Assembly (NCBI GenBank): GCA_007922195.1
Contig: ML681998.1
Coordinates: 13,748,921 to 13,812,920 of the forward strand
Direction: 5' to 3'
Source: Podocnemis expansa
Taxonomy: Eukaryota; Chordata; Testudines; Podocnemididae
DNA: 64,000 nucleotides
Shown: positions 63,986 to 64,000 of the stretch, piece after piece
How the letters are laid out: every line of letters begins with the position of its first letter
How positions within the stretch are numbered: the first letter of the stretch is position 1
Made by a program: the position numbers and the translations under genes
The notes under the pieces: generated by a model
Seen by the model: only the letters and a program-made list of their open reading frames with translations
The model's database searches: none
Told to the model about the DNA's origin: nothing

Positions 63986-64000
63986 GTAAGAGAGGTCTGT

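Noticed and set aside
1..64000. CRISPR arrays, bacterial operons, integrons or phage
   Set aside because: No regularly spaced repeats or prokaryotic gene organisation; splice sites, CR1, PLE and hAT content are vertebrate.

Overview
The window is vertebrate intronic DNA with one host coding exon at its right edge. Positions 63874-63985 encode an acidic peptide with Ser-Gly repeats that matches exon 2 of syndecan-2 (SDC2), on the + strand, with a good acceptor and donor. I see no SDC2 exon 1 and no CpG-island promoter upstream, so the other ~63.8 kb is best read as SDC2 intron 1 or its 5' neighbourhood. A 400-base run of N (15766-16165) marks a scaffold gap. CR1 LINEs, Penelope-like elements (PLEs) with GIY-YIG endonuclease, DIRS-type tyrosine-recombinase elements, many short hAT elements and a SINE with a CR1-like tail point to a non-avian sauropsid, most probably a turtle, with a crocodilian as the alternative. 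This is inference from repeat content.

Layout. 1-5 kb: an old CR1, a partial duplicate of it, a DNA-transposon fragment, two hAT-like pieces, a PLE end and a CR1 tail. 5-10 kb: AT-rich, almost repeat-free intron. 10-13 kb: MIR-like and hAT pieces and a possible LTR sequence. 14.0-18.4 kb: one hAT inside another, enclosing the gap and a PLE end. 19-21 kb: a small palindromic PLE and a hAT MITE. 20.9-23.5 kb: a DIRS remnant (gag, tyrosine recombinase, terminal repeats). 23.67-26.06 kb: the best-preserved mobile element, a PLE with a 12-bp target-site duplication, long inverted repeats, a reverse transcriptase frame and a GIY-YIG domain. 26.6-27.2 kb: a clean hAT with an 8-bp target-site duplication. 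30.4-30.9 kb: a head-to-head LINE insertion. 34.5-36.5 kb: two hATs, one carrying a SINE. 38.6-41.3 kb: a hAT-like element with an inserted solo LTR, then a CR1 with a PLE inserted in it. 44.4-52.3 kb: a run of hATs ending in a multi-level nest (48240-52340). 53.9-58.0 kb: a 2.5-kb CR1 and a PLE end inside another repeat. 59-63.8 kb: a palindromic PLE, a DNA transposon, two hAT MITEs and a CR1 tail about 90 bp before the SDC2 exon.

The most unusual signal is in the PLE family. Several insertions of different size share one architecture: target-site duplication, inverted copy of the 3' end, body or nothing, 3' end, short terminal tail, target-site duplication. The repeated 3' end carries a hammerhead-ribozyme-like arrangement: a CUGANGA box, a 6-bp hairpin, then GAAA, closed by GCAU/AUGC pairing. 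It persists in several diverged copies. No protein-coding gene other than SDC2 is supported; the remaining long reading frames are transposon remains, low-complexity sequence or chance. Element boundaries are exact where a target-site duplication is quoted and otherwise good to about 10-50 bases.
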